DNA of 64,000 bases from Paraburkholderia panacisoli (GTDB taxonomy: Bacteria > Pseudomonadota > Gammaproteobacteria > Burkholderiales > Burkholderiaceae): the NCBI RefSeq assembly GCF_008369935.1, contig NZ_VTUZ01000040.1:1-64000 (forward strand), given 5' to 3'. Positions 35,217 through 44,795 of the stretch are shown in pieces. The notes below the pieces were generated by a model. It made no database searches and was not told the origin of the DNA. It saw only the letters and a list, made by a program, of their open reading frames with translations. Position 1 is the stretch's first letter; each line of letters begins with the position of its first letter. Position numbers and translations under genes: made by a program.

Positions 35217-36971
35217 CTATTTTGCGAGTACGGTCTGCATGACGCGGCGAAGTTCGGCAGCCGGATCGGCCACCCCTTCAAAGCTGCGCCAGGCCACATG
35301 GTGATCCGGGCGGATCAGCAGACAGCCGAAGTCGCTGATCCCCTTCACGCTCGCCCACTCGCCGGCGTGATCCGCATACGACTGTCGCGGGCCAATGACG
35401 CGCACATCGATTTCGACGCCAAGTTCCTCGCCGACATGTGCAGCCGCCTCAACCCATGCCTCACCTCCGAGTCCGGTGAAAACAGTGAACCGTCCATGCC
35501 CAGCGAGGTCAAGCGTCGAGTGCTGCCGTCCCTTTTTGTCGAACACCCAGGCGTGGGGCAAGCGAGCGCCCGGCCACGTCGTCGGCTGGTAATGCAGCTC
35601 TGAATCGCGCTCGAAGACCGGTTCCTCCTGACCGTCGGTCACAATCGCGCCCGAGTGATAGCGTTGATTCATTTCGACCCCGTGGGCGTCCAGTTCATAC
35701 TTCTTGAACGCCAACGCTTCGCGAATTTCCTCTCGCTGCTTTTCCGCAGCCGCGGTCGACAGGCTGCGAGCATGCATGTTGGCCTGCATGACCTTCGCAT
35801 CCGTCGTTTCCGCAATTCCAAGCGCCTCATAAAGCGGCGCGAATTCTGCAATCGACTGATTGGCGCGCGTGACGATCTGCTTTGCAATTGGCGCGCGCTC
35901 CAACGTATAGCTATCGAGAAGCGCTTCACCCGCTTTCCCGTTGATCACTGCGGCGAGTTTCCAGGCGAGATTGAACGCATCCTGAATGGAAGTGTTGGAA
36001 CCCAGACCGCCCGATGGCGGGTGCCGGTGAGTAGCGTCTCCCATGCAGAAAACCCGCCCGTCCTGCATGCGCGTGGCGTACATGTTGTTGACCGTCCACG
36101 TATTCGCCCCTAGCAGCTTGATCTCGAGATCCGGTTTGCCGACCAGCTGACGCGCGATCTCCGTGGCCTTGGCTTCGTCGATGACCGGAGCCGGGTCGTT
36201 GATGTCATAGCCCCAGACGATCAACCACTCATTCCACGGCCGCACCATCCGGATCAGACCCATTCCGATGCCGCCGACTTCCGCACCGGGTTGCATGATC
36301 GGGTAAAGCACCGCGGGCCGATGCGCGACAAGCTCCGTGAGATCGGCGCGGAACCAGATGTTCATCGAGCCGCGCACACCCATCTTCCCCTCGAAAGGCA
36401 GCCCCGCATTCTTCGCCACCTGGGAGTTCCCGCCGTCTGCGCCGACCAGATACTTCGATTTGACCGTGAACTCCTCACCGCTCAATCGGTCACGGCATAC
36501 CGTGATCACGCCGGCATCCGTCTGCGTGTGGCTCACGTATTCCGTGCTCATCCGCGCCTCAGTGCCGCGCGAGCAAGCCGTCTTGAACAACAGCGGCTCC
36601 ATGAATGTCTGCGGCAAATCGTTCACTCTGGTCGGGCTCGCCAGGCGGCGCTCCCCTCGCGACGTGGGATGCAAGCCCCAGCTCGGCGCGCGGCCGATTT
36701 CCTCGCCCGTCAGACTTTCGCAGAATACCGTTCCGCCCATGAGATCATCACTGGTGGCGTGCAGGTAAGCCTCCTGCTCTACTTCCTTTCCGAGGTCACG
36801 CAGGACCTCCATCGTCCGCTGGTTCGTAATATGCGCCCGCGGCGTATTGGCCAGCCAGCGGTACGTGTTGACGACCATGTTCTCGACACCGTAGGTGGAA
36901 AGCAGCGCTGCACAAGCGGAGCCTGCGGGCCCGGTCCCAACGATGAGTACATCTGTAGTGATTTCTGCCAT
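35217..36971 (-). CDS. FAD-dependent aromatic monooxygenase, TfdB/phenol-hydroxylase-like
   Basis: A 584-residue class A flavoprotein hydroxylase. FAD motif VLIVGTGPAGSACAALL at 8-24, the GD motif CMGDATHRHPPSGGLGSNTSIQDAFNLAWKL near 306-334, DGGNSQVAK for NADPH/FAD, and a C-terminal thioredoxin-like domain (the GWASVKGISDFGCLLIRPDHHVAWR region) typical of 2,4-dichlorophenol 6-monooxygenase and resorcinol hydroxylase. Together with the hydroxyquinol-type dioxygenase and maleylacetate reductase it most likely hydroxylates a phenol such as resorcinol to hydroxyquinol (inference). The ATG at 36971 follows AGGAGAAATCGAC. The ligase gene is about 120 nt upstream. Confidence 0.9.
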   Translation of the reverse strand: MAEITTDVLIVGTGPAGSACAALLSTYGVENMVVNTYRWLANTPRAHITNQRTMEVLRDLGKEVEQEAYLHATSDDLMGGTVFCESLTGEEIGRAPSWGLHPTSRGERRLASPTRVNDLPQTFMEPLLFKTACSRGTEARMSTEYVSHTQTDAGVITVCRDRLSGEEFTVKSKYLVGADGGNSQVAKNAGLPFEGKMGVRGSMNIWFRADLTELVAHRPAVLYPIMQPGAEVGGIGMGLIRMVRPWNEWLIVWGYDINDPAPVIDEAKATEIARQLVGKPDLEIKLLGANTWTVNNMYATRMQDGRVFCMGDATHRHPPSGGLGSNTSIQDAFNLAWKLAAVINGKAGEALLDSYTLERAPIAKQIVTRANQSIAEFAPLYEALGIAETTDAKVMQANMHARSLSTAAAEKQREEIREALAFKKYELDAHGVEMNQRYHSGAIVTDGQEEPVFERDSELHYQPTTWPGARLPHAWVFDKKGRQHSTLDLAGHGRFTVFTGLGGEAWVEAAAHVGEELGVEIDVRVIGPRQSYADHAGEWASVKGISDFGCLLIRPDHHVAWRSFEGVADPAAELRRVMQTVLAK

Positions 36972-36987
36972 GTCGATTTCTCCTGAT

Positions 36988-37024
36988 ATCAAATTCTGTC
37001 ACCCAATGCATTCAGATATTTGAT
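36988..37024. promoter_or_regulatory. Inverted repeat ATCAAAT/ATTTGAT before the monooxygenase
   Basis: ATCAAATTCTG and CAGATATTTGAT flank a 14-nt centre; the 7-bp outer arms are perfect. It lies 17 nt upstream of the monooxygenase ATG between ligase and monooxygenase genes, so it could be an operator, a processing hairpin or chance. Confidence 0.3.
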
Positions 37025-37093
37025 GCGGATGCCTAATTAAATAGAGAACCAGTATCGCGCGTTATGCTTGTCAAGCCGGCTTTCACATCAATC

Positions 37094-38815
37094 TCACGCT
37101 GTCTTTTTCTCGCTCAAACTCATCGATCGAATCATCTCCTCTCGCATCACGAATTTCTGAACCTTCCCCGTAACGGTCAACGGCATATCGTCGACGAAGC
37201 GAACATACCTGGGTATCTTGTAGTGCGCGATTTGTCCCTGGCAAAACTCCCGGATGTCTTCCTCGGTCGCATACTCTCCTTGCCGAAGCACGATCCACGC
37301 ACATAGTTCCTCGCCGTTCTTTTCGTCCGGCACGCCGAACACCTGCACATTCTGAATTTTGGGGTGCCTGAAGAGGTACTCTTCGATCTCGCGAGGGTAA
37401 ATGTTCTCGCCGCCGCGAATCACCATGTCCTTGAGCCGGCCGACGATATTGCAATAGCCGTCGGCGTCGATGGTTGCCAGGTCTCCCGTCCGCATCCATC
37501 CATCAACGATGCTTTCACGGGTCTTTTCGTTGTCGTCCCAGTACCCCAGCATCACGGAGTATCCTTTTGTGCAGAGTTCTCCAGTTGCACCAACGGGAAC
37601 CGTATTGCCCAAGGTATCGACGATCTTCACTTCGAGGTGAGGTTGAATCCGCCCGACGGTGGTCGTGCGCTTATCGAGCGGGTCGGTCGTTGCGCTCTGA
37701 AACGATATCGGGCTGGTCTCCGTCATGCCATACCCAATGGTGACCTCCCGCATGTGCATCTTCGCGACAACCTGGATCATGGTCTCTACCGGACACGGTG
37801 AACCCGCCATGATGCCCGTGCGCAAACTGCTCAGGTCGAACGTCGAGAATTCCGGATGTTCGAGTTCCGCGATGAACATCGTCGGCACCCCGTGAAGCGC
37901 CGTACAGCGTTCTTCAGCGATCGCCGCGAGGGTCGCGCCTGCATCGAACCCTTCGCCCGGGAAGACCATCTGTGCGCCGACCGATACGCATGCCAGCACG
38001 CCGAGCACCATCCCAAAGCAGTGGTAAAGCGGAACGGGGATGCAGAGCGAATCAACTTCAGAAAGATTCATCGCCATCGCAACGAAGCGCCCGTTATTGA
38101 CGATGTTTCGATGCGTCAGCGTGGCGCCCTTCGGGTTTCCCGTCGTGCCACTCGTGAACTGGATATTGATTGGGTCGTGAGCAGACAGCACCACCGTCGT
38201 TGGTCCTTCGGCGCGAAGCATCGCCTCGCCCTCCAGCATCACGACAGAAAACGGCAATATCCCCTGTACGCCGGGGTCCCCGACAGATATCACGGTGCGA
38301 AGCTCTGGCAGGCGTGCACATTGCAGCTCGCCGGCACGCTGCGTCGCAAGTTCCGGCGCGATGTCGAGGAGCATCGAGATGTAGTTCGATTTCCTGAATT
38401 GCTCGGCCGTCACGAGCGCTTTGCACCCCACCTTGCGCAAGGCATACTCGAGTTCCGAAACCCGGTAGGCGGGGTTGATGTTGACCAGCACTGCCCCGAT
38501 ACGTGCCGTGGCGAACTGCGTGAGCAGCCATTCGAATCGATTGGGCGACCAGATCCCGACGCGGTCACCCTTTGCTATGCCCAGGGACAACAGACCCGCG
38601 GCAAGCCGATCGACCCGCTCGTCAAATTCTTTCCATGTCCAGCGCACGCCCTGGTCGCGGAACACCACGGCTGGCCGGTCCGGAAAACGTAGCGCCGTCT
38701 CCCTCAGAAACTCGCCGATCGTGGCTTCGGTCAACGGAACATTCGCGGCACCGCGCACATAGGCAATGCCGTCGGCTGGTGCGATAGGCGCAAGGGGACC
38801 GGGTAAGGTTTGCAT
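37094..38815 (-). CDS. AMP-binding acyl-CoA/aryl-CoA ligase
   Basis: A 573-residue ANL-superfamily ligase. Signatures are the P-loop FTSGTTGNPKGATLTH near 217-232, YGMTETSP near 360, GWMRTGDLATIDADGYCNIVGRLKD near 450 and the catalytic Lys in PLTVTGKVQKF near the end. It activates a carboxylic acid with ATP and CoA. Closest in pattern to medium/long-chain fatty-acyl-CoA synthases, but an aromatic or phenylalkanoate substrate is plausible in this cluster. It is a paralogue of the ligase at 53.2 kb, with near-identical motifs throughout. The ATG at 38815 follows GGAGAATGG. The crotonase upstream is co-directional. Confidence 0.9.
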   Translation of the reverse strand: MQTLPGPLAPIAPADGIAYVRGAANVPLTEATIGEFLRETALRFPDRPAVVFRDQGVRWTWKEFDERVDRLAAGLLSLGIAKGDRVGIWSPNRFEWLLTQFATARIGAVLVNINPAYRVSELEYALRKVGCKALVTAEQFRKSNYISMLLDIAPELATQRAGELQCARLPELRTVISVGDPGVQGILPFSVVMLEGEAMLRAEGPTTVVLSAHDPINIQFTSGTTGNPKGATLTHRNIVNNGRFVAMAMNLSEVDSLCIPVPLYHCFGMVLGVLACVSVGAQMVFPGEGFDAGATLAAIAEERCTALHGVPTMFIAELEHPEFSTFDLSSLRTGIMAGSPCPVETMIQVVAKMHMREVTIGYGMTETSPISFQSATTDPLDKRTTTVGRIQPHLEVKIVDTLGNTVPVGATGELCTKGYSVMLGYWDDNEKTRESIVDGWMRTGDLATIDADGYCNIVGRLKDMVIRGGENIYPREIEEYLFRHPKIQNVQVFGVPDEKNGEELCAWIVLRQGEYATEEDIREFCQGQIAHYKIPRYVRFVDDMPLTVTGKVQKFVMREEMIRSMSLSEKKTA

Positions 38816-38899
38816 AAATCCATTCTCCAACGCTGCTATGAATCACGGTTCAGGTGTGCGCTGAACCAGGGTCATACGTCTGCTGCAGCCGCCGCCGCG

Positions 38900-39688
38900 C
38901 TATTTGCCGTAAAACACCAACTCGCCAGGCTCCTCGTCGCGGTCGAACGCTTCGGCCGTGTTGGCGAAGCCACGGATGGCGTCTTCCGTGACGTACAAAC
39001 CCATGGTGATATCGAGCATTGCCGCATCTGCACCTGTCACACCGCCACTCGACCACGTCTTGAGCAGGGTGCGCGTCGCCGCAAACGACAGCGTCGGGCC
39101 GTCCGCGAGCCGCGTCACCAGTGCCTGGGCGACGCTTTCGAGCTGATCCGGTTCTGCCACGTGGGTGGCAATCCCAAGCTCCCCGGCAAGGCTTCCCGGA
39201 ATCGGTTCGCCCAGCATCGCAAAACGTGAAGCACGGCTACGCCCCACGCGCTCGGCCAGCCGCTGAAGTGCACCCGCGATGGGCAGCATGGCGGTGGTAA
39301 CCTCGACGCATCGGAACACGGCATTCGACGCGGCCACGATGAAGTCGCAGGCGAGAGCGAGCTCCAGTCCGCCACCGAATGCCAGCCCCTGCACGACTGC
39401 CACGGTCGGCACACGCAAGGCCTCGATGGCGCGATACGACGTATTGACCTCCGCGACGAACGTGCGGAACCAGTTCAGGTCCTTGCCCGGCCATTCGCGA
39501 ACCTCCCCGCCGAGGCTGAAATGCGGCCCTTCTGCACGCACGACGAGAACCCGGATATCGCTTTCGCTTGCCTCGTGAACCGCATCCCGGAGGCATTGGG
39601 CAAACCGCGCGTCAAGCCGGTTGTAGGGCGGATTTGCCAGCACGATATGTCCTTCCTTCCCGCGACGCTCAAAACGAATGCTCTTCAT
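38900..39688 (-). CDS. Enoyl-CoA hydratase/isomerase family (crotonase) protein
   Basis: A 262-residue crotonase: the first oxyanion-hole segment PHFSLGGEVREW near 58-70 and the second VQGLAFGGGLELALACDFIVAASNAVF near 97-124, with ALQRLAERVGRSRA near 145. The usual catalytic Glu pair is not obvious: the first site is CVEVTTAMLPIAGA, so hydratase, isomerase or hydrolase activity cannot be decided. It lies between the CocE-like hydrolase and the CoA ligase on the same strand, suggesting action on the CoA thioester formed by the ligase. Confidence 0.85.
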   Translation of the reverse strand: MKSIRFERRGKEGHIVLANPPYNRLDARFAQCLRDAVHEASESDIRVLVVRAEGPHFSLGGEVREWPGKDLNWFRTFVAEVNTSYRAIEALRVPTVAVVQGLAFGGGLELALACDFIVAASNAVFRCVEVTTAMLPIAGALQRLAERVGRSRASRFAMLGEPIPGSLAGELGIATHVAEPDQLESVAQALVTRLADGPTLSFAATRTLLKTWSSGGVTGADAAMLDITMGLYVTEDAIRGFANTAEAFDRDEEPGELVFYGK

Positions 39689-39753
39689 TTGCTTACCTCA
39701 TGTTGTCGGTCAAATTCACCGGGCGCGCATGACGCCCTTCAAAGTTCTATAAC

Positions 39754-41493
39754 TCAGGATGACGAATCATTCAGTGGAATGATGGGGAGCAGCAAATGTG
39801 ATGGCCGGTCAGCGTCGCGGTAAATCTTGTGAGTCACCGTATTGCTACTGGATACGTGATACGGAATGTATTCGACGTCGGTCATCGCGCCGGTTCCGGT
39901 CGGCACGTCGAGACTGCAAATCTCGACGCAGATGCGATGGCCAGCCTTGAACTGGTTGGCTGTCGCAAGTATTTGGATCTCGTATTTGACGATCTCGCCC
40001 GGCGTAACCGGCTTGATTGAATCCTTCGTGAGCTTGTGGAACGGTTCCCCAGGCTTGGAGCGGTCCGCATCCAATGCCCTGTACGACGCCTTCAACCAAC
40101 CGCGAGTCAGCTCACGTTCGGGCAAAGTATCGGGAACGTTGCGTTCGCCGACGCGCGCGGTAACGACCGACACGTCCGGGCCCACGTCCTTGAGTACGAC
40201 GATCCAGTTCGTGTCCGGCTGGTCGATCTCTGCATAGAGCGTGAGCGAGATTGGACCGGCCACCAGGACATCGTGCGCAAGCGGCTCCGTCATATAGCGC
40301 AGGCGCTCGACCTTGCTTGTCTTCTTGAGCGGCATCTGGGTGAAGACATCCGGCTCGCGCCACGCATCGCCTACTTCCGCCGCGGGTCGCGGCTCTTCCG
40401 TGGAAAGCCGCTCCCAGCCACCAAGGTAATACCTGGCCCATTGCGTCTCGGGCAGAGGCCAGTCGGTGCCCGTGCGCCATTCGTTGGCGCCCATGACCCA
40501 GTAACGGACCGGGGGCTCGTCCATGATGCCGGTGTCGACACCCTTGAGCCAGTAGTCGTACCAGCGGATGACTTCGTCGTGGTACTGGTGGAACGGACGT
40601 TCCAGGTGTGCCGGACCGGTAAAGACCAGCTTGCGCGGTTGCTTGACGTTTGCGAAATAGTGCTGCGCGCCCAGCCAATGCAGCTTGTAGGTGTATGCAT
40701 AAGCACCGGAGCCCGTATAGAACGGCACCTTGATCTTCTTGAAGACCTCTTCGCTCCGCTCGACGGCCCCGTCTGGCTCCCAGGGGTTCGTCATGATGTG
40801 ATACATCACCCACGTACGCTGACCCTTCTGCGTCAGAATGTTGTAGAGGTTGATGTACATCTTGTAGTCTGGATTGCGCATGGCCTCGCGCCAGAGCGCT
40901 TCCTGCTCATCCGGCAGCGGTCCGGGCACATTACGCGACTCATGCACCGTGCTGAAAACGTCAAGCAGATACGGGAACGTGTGAATGACGCCGCCAGGAT
41001 TGAAATCGCGAAACCCGAACATGCCGCCGTAGGCGCTGCATGCGTCGTAGGGAAAGATCGCCTTGAGCGCCGGATGCCCTTGTGCGGCCGCGCGCCATTG
41101 CTCGCCTGCGAACCCCGAGATGCCGACCATTCCGACTTTCCCGTCCGACCAGGGCTGTTGAGTGATCCACTCGATCATGTCGTAGTGGTCGGTGTTTTCT
41201 TCGCCATAGTGACCTTCGGACTTGGCCGAACCCCGCGGCTGCGCGATCACGTGCACATAGCCGTTCGCCACAAAGCGCCGGGTGTCACCCGCTTCCACCG
41301 GCCCAAACCACAGCGGAGCGTGCGCGGGTTGCGGAGGCAACACGTCGGCAATGTCCGGACCCTGAAGATCCTTGTTATGCAAAGCGGAAGCGTAGAGTAC
41401 CGGATACTTCCCGCTCCCCTCGGGTCGATAGACGTCGACGGCGAGACGAGTGCCGTCCCGCATCGTTACGTAGACGTCGCGTTCTTCAATCAT
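39754..41493 (-). CDS. CocE/NonD family hydrolase
   Basis: About 579 residues, matching the X-Pro dipeptidyl-peptidase/cocaine-esterase-like fold: an alpha/beta hydrolase domain with the nucleophile in VGISGFAGEQWRAAAQ near residue 123 and the catalytic His in TGPAHLERPFHQYHDEVIRWYDYWLKG near 300, followed by the C-terminal jelly-roll domain (SLTLYAEIDQPDTNWIVVLKDVGPD). The family cleaves esters and amides. In this cluster an ester of an aromatic acid or phenol is plausible. The ATG at 41493 follows CTGGAGGAGAC, so the longer upstream frame is rejected. An operator-like palindrome stands about 150 nt upstream. Confidence 0.9.
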   Translation of the reverse strand: MIEERDVYVTMRDGTRLAVDVYRPEGSGKYPVLYASALHNKDLQGPDIADVLPPQPAHAPLWFGPVEAGDTRRFVANGYVHVIAQPRGSAKSEGHYGEENTDHYDMIEWITQQPWSDGKVGMVGISGFAGEQWRAAAQGHPALKAIFPYDACSAYGGMFGFRDFNPGGVIHTFPYLLDVFSTVHESRNVPGPLPDEQEALWREAMRNPDYKMYINLYNILTQKGQRTWVMYHIMTNPWEPDGAVERSEEVFKKIKVPFYTGSGAYAYTYKLHWLGAQHYFANVKQPRKLVFTGPAHLERPFHQYHDEVIRWYDYWLKGVDTGIMDEPPVRYWVMGANEWRTGTDWPLPETQWARYYLGGWERLSTEEPRPAAEVGDAWREPDVFTQMPLKKTSKVERLRYMTEPLAHDVLVAGPISLTLYAEIDQPDTNWIVVLKDVGPDVSVVTARVGERNVPDTLPERELTRGWLKASYRALDADRSKPGEPFHKLTKDSIKPVTPGEIVKYEIQILATANQFKAGHRICVEICSLDVPTGTGAMTDVEYIPYHVSSSNTVTHKIYRDADRPSHLLLPIIPLNDSSS

Positions 41494-41633
41494 GTCTCCT
41501 CCAGATACATAGGTACGTTCGGCTTCAACAGGCGGCCGCTGACGAATTCGAAGGCGGCCCAGATATTTGGAAGTCGGACTTCGCGTCTGCCCTTCGGCGA
41601 TGTCCCACGACAATACGACTTCTGCAAATCACT

Positions 41634-41655
41634 ATACTTCACGTCCGTAAAGTAT
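41634..41655. promoter_or_regulatory. TetR-like operator, hydrolase operon
   Basis: ATACTTCACG-TC-CGTAAAGTAT is an imperfect palindrome (9 of 11 pairs) about 140 nt upstream of the CocE-like gene. It belongs to a family of sites around 43.4, 44.7, 44.8, 47.1 and 47.4 kb that share the CGTAMAG right half, and its left flank CACTATAC recurs at the amidohydrolase promoter. Confidence 0.6.
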
Positions 41656-41794
41656 GCAAGGCGAGCAATACCTGTTAGCAGGAACTCGAGCACGTCGTTG
41701 GCAATGCTCGTGTCGTTGCTACTACGTCTTCCTTATGACGCGGTATTGGCAACCCGGCGCGCTTGATAATGGGCGCGCCGGGGATTCAGCGTTA

Positions 41795-43195
41795 TCAATG
41801 CACAGGGCTGTCCGGCAGCGCGCTATCAGGCGGCGCCAGGCTGATCGCTTCGAGTTGTTCGTTTGCCAGCCGGCGCTGCGCCGAGAGAATACGCGCCATC
41901 ACCGCCATGCAGAGGCTAGCTATCACGAGCGGTATTGACAACGCAGCGCATACGAGCACAAAGGGGTAGCCCGAAATGACTATCAGGCCAATCAACGATG
42001 AGCCAATGATTGAACCAACCCGCCCAACTGCAACTGTCCATCCTGCACCGGATGCACGCAGCGCCGTTGGATAAAAGATGCCCGGAATGGTGTTGATGCA
42101 GGTTAGCGGGCCGCCGGTAGCCAATCCGGCGAGGAAGATTATTCCCACGAGCCATGATGTCGCTTCGGACAGGCCCAGTACGACGACGAGCAACGCCCCT
42201 ACGGCAAAGGAGCCGCAAATGACCGTGGCAACGTTTATGCGACGCACCAGGAACACGAAGAGCACCGCGCCGGCAAGCGCGCCGAACTGGAACATTGACG
42301 ACACCTGGGAAGCTTCATGCATGGACAGGCCGGTCTGCTTCAAATGTGTCGGCAACCAGTATCCAACGAGAAAGAAGACCAGATACCCGGCAAATTCCGT
42401 AATCCAGGTGAGCACTGTGCCGAGCCGATAATCCTTTCCTACGAGCCCCAGGCTTCCTTTCTTCGAACCGCCTGGCGCCCCAATGACGAAATACAAACCG
42501 GAACAATCAACCGCCGGGAAGACTCTGGTCAAGACCCGCCGGACAGCTTCGTTGGACTTACCGCTCGCCACCAGGTAGAGCGGCGATTCGGGTACTTGCC
42601 AGACGAATAGACTCGCGACGCAGAGCGGCAGGACGCCACTCAGAGCCAGCATTCCTCTCCAGCCCAGCACACCTATTCCGAAAGAGGTGACAAAGCCAGC
42701 GGCCGCGGAGCCGAACAGAATTCCACACATGATGGTGGCGAGCATCGCGGCACGCGAACGATCGGGGCTATATTCAGCGGCAAACGCTGAAGTTGCAGGC
42801 ATGGCGGCGCCAATGCCGAGACCGGTGACAAAACGAAACAAAACGAGTTGCACTACCGATTGCGCCTCGCTGGAAGCGATCGCCGCAATACCAAACCATG
42901 CGATTGCCGCGATGGTCACCACCTTACGCCCTACCCGATCGGCCATCGCTCCGCCGAATATTGACCCGAGCAGCAGCCCAAACAACCCGATCGCCACCAA
43001 TGGTGCAAGGGCTGCGGGAGGAAGGTGCCACTCGTGACTGACGGCAGGTGCGATGAACGCCATGACAATCGTATCGAATCCCTCGGTGGTGGTCGCCGCA
43101 AAGCAAAGGATAAACACCACCCACTGTTTTTTCCCTATCGGAAGATCATTGAAGAATCCGCGTATGTCGCGATGAACGTAGTCTATGCGTTCCAT
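41795..43195 (-). CDS. MFS transporter, aromatic acid:H+ symporter (AAHS) type
   Basis: A 466-residue major-facilitator protein with twelve predicted helices. It begins RGFFNDLPIGKKQWVVFILCFAATTTEGFDTIVMAFIAP, and the first conserved loop DRVGRKVVT near residue 86 plus the TEGFDTIV motif in helix 1 are typical of AAHS members such as BenK, PcaK and MhpT. It should import the aromatic acid (or its conjugate) by proton symport. The gene is preceded by tandem operator-like palindromes at 43399-43453. It is separate from the CocE operon by about 300 nt that include another operator. Confidence 0.92.
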   Translation of the reverse strand: MERIDYVHRDIRGFFNDLPIGKKQWVVFILCFAATTTEGFDTIVMAFIAPAVSHEWHLPPAALAPLVAIGLFGLLLGSIFGGAMADRVGRKVVTIAAIAWFGIAAIASSEAQSVVQLVLFRFVTGLGIGAAMPATSAFAAEYSPDRSRAAMLATIMCGILFGSAAAGFVTSFGIGVLGWRGMLALSGVLPLCVASLFVWQVPESPLYLVASGKSNEAVRRVLTRVFPAVDCSGLYFVIGAPGGSKKGSLGLVGKDYRLGTVLTWITEFAGYLVFFLVGYWLPTHLKQTGLSMHEASQVSSMFQFGALAGAVLFVFLVRRINVATVICGSFAVGALLVVVLGLSEATSWLVGIIFLAGLATGGPLTCINTIPGIFYPTALRASGAGWTVAVGRVGSIIGSSLIGLIVISGYPFVLVCAALSIPLVIASLCMAVMARILSAQRRLANEQLEAISLAPPDSALPDSPVH

Positions 43196-43726
43196 TAATT
43201 GTCCTTGAAGCGTGCGAGGCAGGGTTCACTTCAGCTTGCTACCGCAATGAAGCGCGTCCGAAGTGTCGTATCAAACGTGTCCAGTTCACTCTCCCGAAGG
43301 CGACCAATGTGAAAGTGACGTCGTCGCCTCAAATCATCACAAAGCGCCACTGACGTACTTGCGACAGACGTCATCTGCGCGCGCGTCGCCAAACTTTATA
43401 TTTTCCGATCGTGCAGATTTATTCTAGTTAAAAACTTTCCACTCGTACAGGATTGTGAGACTGGGACTATCCCTATGGGGCGTCGTCTTACGAACGGACC
43501 GCCGCCGCGTGAGGCGTGCCTGGAATGGTCAAGGAGATGGGTGAAGAAGACCGGCAGTTGCGATACCGGTGGGGGTTGCAGACGTGCATTTCATCTGCGC
43601 GGTGACGGTATTCAGGCAGCGCACCCCAAGCGCGCCAGACAGGGCGACCCTGGCAAAGTCATTTCTGGAAAAAGCGACTTGTATTGGGAATTGGCCTGGT
43701 GGTCAATCCCGTGCTCCCTGCAGAAT
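43196..43726. other. Promoter region of the transporter with upstream non-coding DNA
   Basis: About 530 nt without a supported gene. It contains tandem operator-like palindromes (43399-43453) followed on the plus strand by GGACTATCCCTATGGGG near 43464-43480. This block closely resembles the porin promoter at 47132-47215 in order and spacing. The remainder to 43726 is non-coding; no start or family match is found. Confidence 0.5.
43399..43453. promoter_or_regulatory. Tandem TetR-like operators, transporter promoter
   Basis: Two palindromes 34 nt apart: TTTTCCGATCGTGCAG (43401-43416) and CTTTCCACTCGTACAG (43435-43450). They match the pair before the porin gene almost base for base. They lie about 200-255 nt upstream of the AAHS transporter start. 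Confidence 0.6.
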
Positions 43727-44514
43727 TCAGGTCGGCGATTTTCTTTGTGAATTCGATCGTCCGACGAATCCGGCGACTCGCTGACTAAACGCTTGCGTCG
43801 AGGCACACCTCAAAAACGCCTGCTTTTCGTTCTCAAGATGTTGTTCGAGCCCAAACTCCGATGCGTTGCCGACGAGTGCTTTCATCTCGCTGACAGCAGC
43901 CGGCGGCACGTCCATTACACGTCGCGCCAATGCGAATGTAGCTTCTTCCAGCGAAGCTGGATCGACAACGGCCTGCACCAGCCCCAACGAGCTCGCTTCT
44001 TCCGCATTCAGCGAATCCCTCGCCAGCAGAATTTCGAGGGCGCGTGCCGCCCCTAAGCGCCGCGCCAGATGGAAGGAAAGTCCCCCGTCGGTCGAGGTGC
44101 CCAGCTTGCCGTACCCGACGACAAATTGAGCCTCACGTGAGACGACAACCAGGTCGCACGCCATAACCAGCGAAAAACCTGCACCTGCCGCAGCCCCTGC
44201 ACGCTCGCAATCACGGGTATCGGCAGTCGCCGCAACTTCAGAATCAGGTCGTTGAGCAGACTGATCAGGGCTTCGAGAAAGCCGTCGGATCTTTGCAGCC
44301 CTTCGAGAATCTGAACGAGATTCCCACCGGCTGAAAATATGCGCCCGGTGGATCGCAGAACGACCGCGCGGTACCTGCCATCCGCCTCGATGTCGGCGAG
44401 CGCATTCAATAGATCAGTGCAGACCTGCAGGTCGATCGCGTTTGCCTGCGCTTCGTTCCCCAAAGTGATGACCGCGAGATCTTCACGGGAGGTCAAGGTG
44501 ATGTTTCTCTGCAT
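43727..44514 (-). pseudogene. Enoyl-CoA hydratase/isomerase gene with a frameshift
   Basis: Two frames together encode a crotonase of about 260 residues. The first part (MQRNITLTSREDLAVITLGNE, with GRIFSAGGNLVQ as the first oxyanion-hole segment) runs to VIASVQG. The second resumes as AAAGAGFSLVMACDLVV with the second oxyanion loop and continues to FSQRVAGFVGR. The shift falls in a run of four C on the plus strand at 44194-44197, where one base is missing. The start at 44514 follows AAGGAT. It may be a true pseudogene or a phase-variable homopolymer; a sequencing error is also possible. It is downstream of no operon, with its own operator-like site at 44679. Confidence 0.8.
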
Positions 44515-44678
44515 TTGGCGATCCTTGTGTTCACAGTGTTCTGGTGGAAGAACTGAGATCCGTTCAGGTGCATGCCCCACCAGGACGACACTGCGCTGGC
44601 ACGTCAATTCGGCATTTTGTTAACACATCACTTGGACCTGGTGCGTCATTCGGGAGCTCCCGCGCCCACGATGTCATT

Positions 44679-44700
44679 ATATTTTACCATCGTTAAATTT
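44679..44700. promoter_or_regulatory. TetR-like operator, crotonase pseudogene promoter
   Basis: ATATTTTACCA-TCGTTAAATTT, an imperfect palindrome about 165 nt upstream of the frameshifted crotonase start. Part of the same operator family as 41634 and 47371. Confidence 0.5.
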
Positions 44701-44795
44701 AAAAGCGCGACGTCTGTGCGAAAGACTGACAGCGAAGAGAGGTTGGGAAACACGCCCGTGGCCGCCCGAGGAGTAAGCAGAACGCGGGATCCAAT

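Noticed and set aside
40036..41766. Plus-strand open frame of about 576 codons
   Set aside because: Antisense to the CocE-like hydrolase gene, whose motifs are clear. No start signal and no family match.
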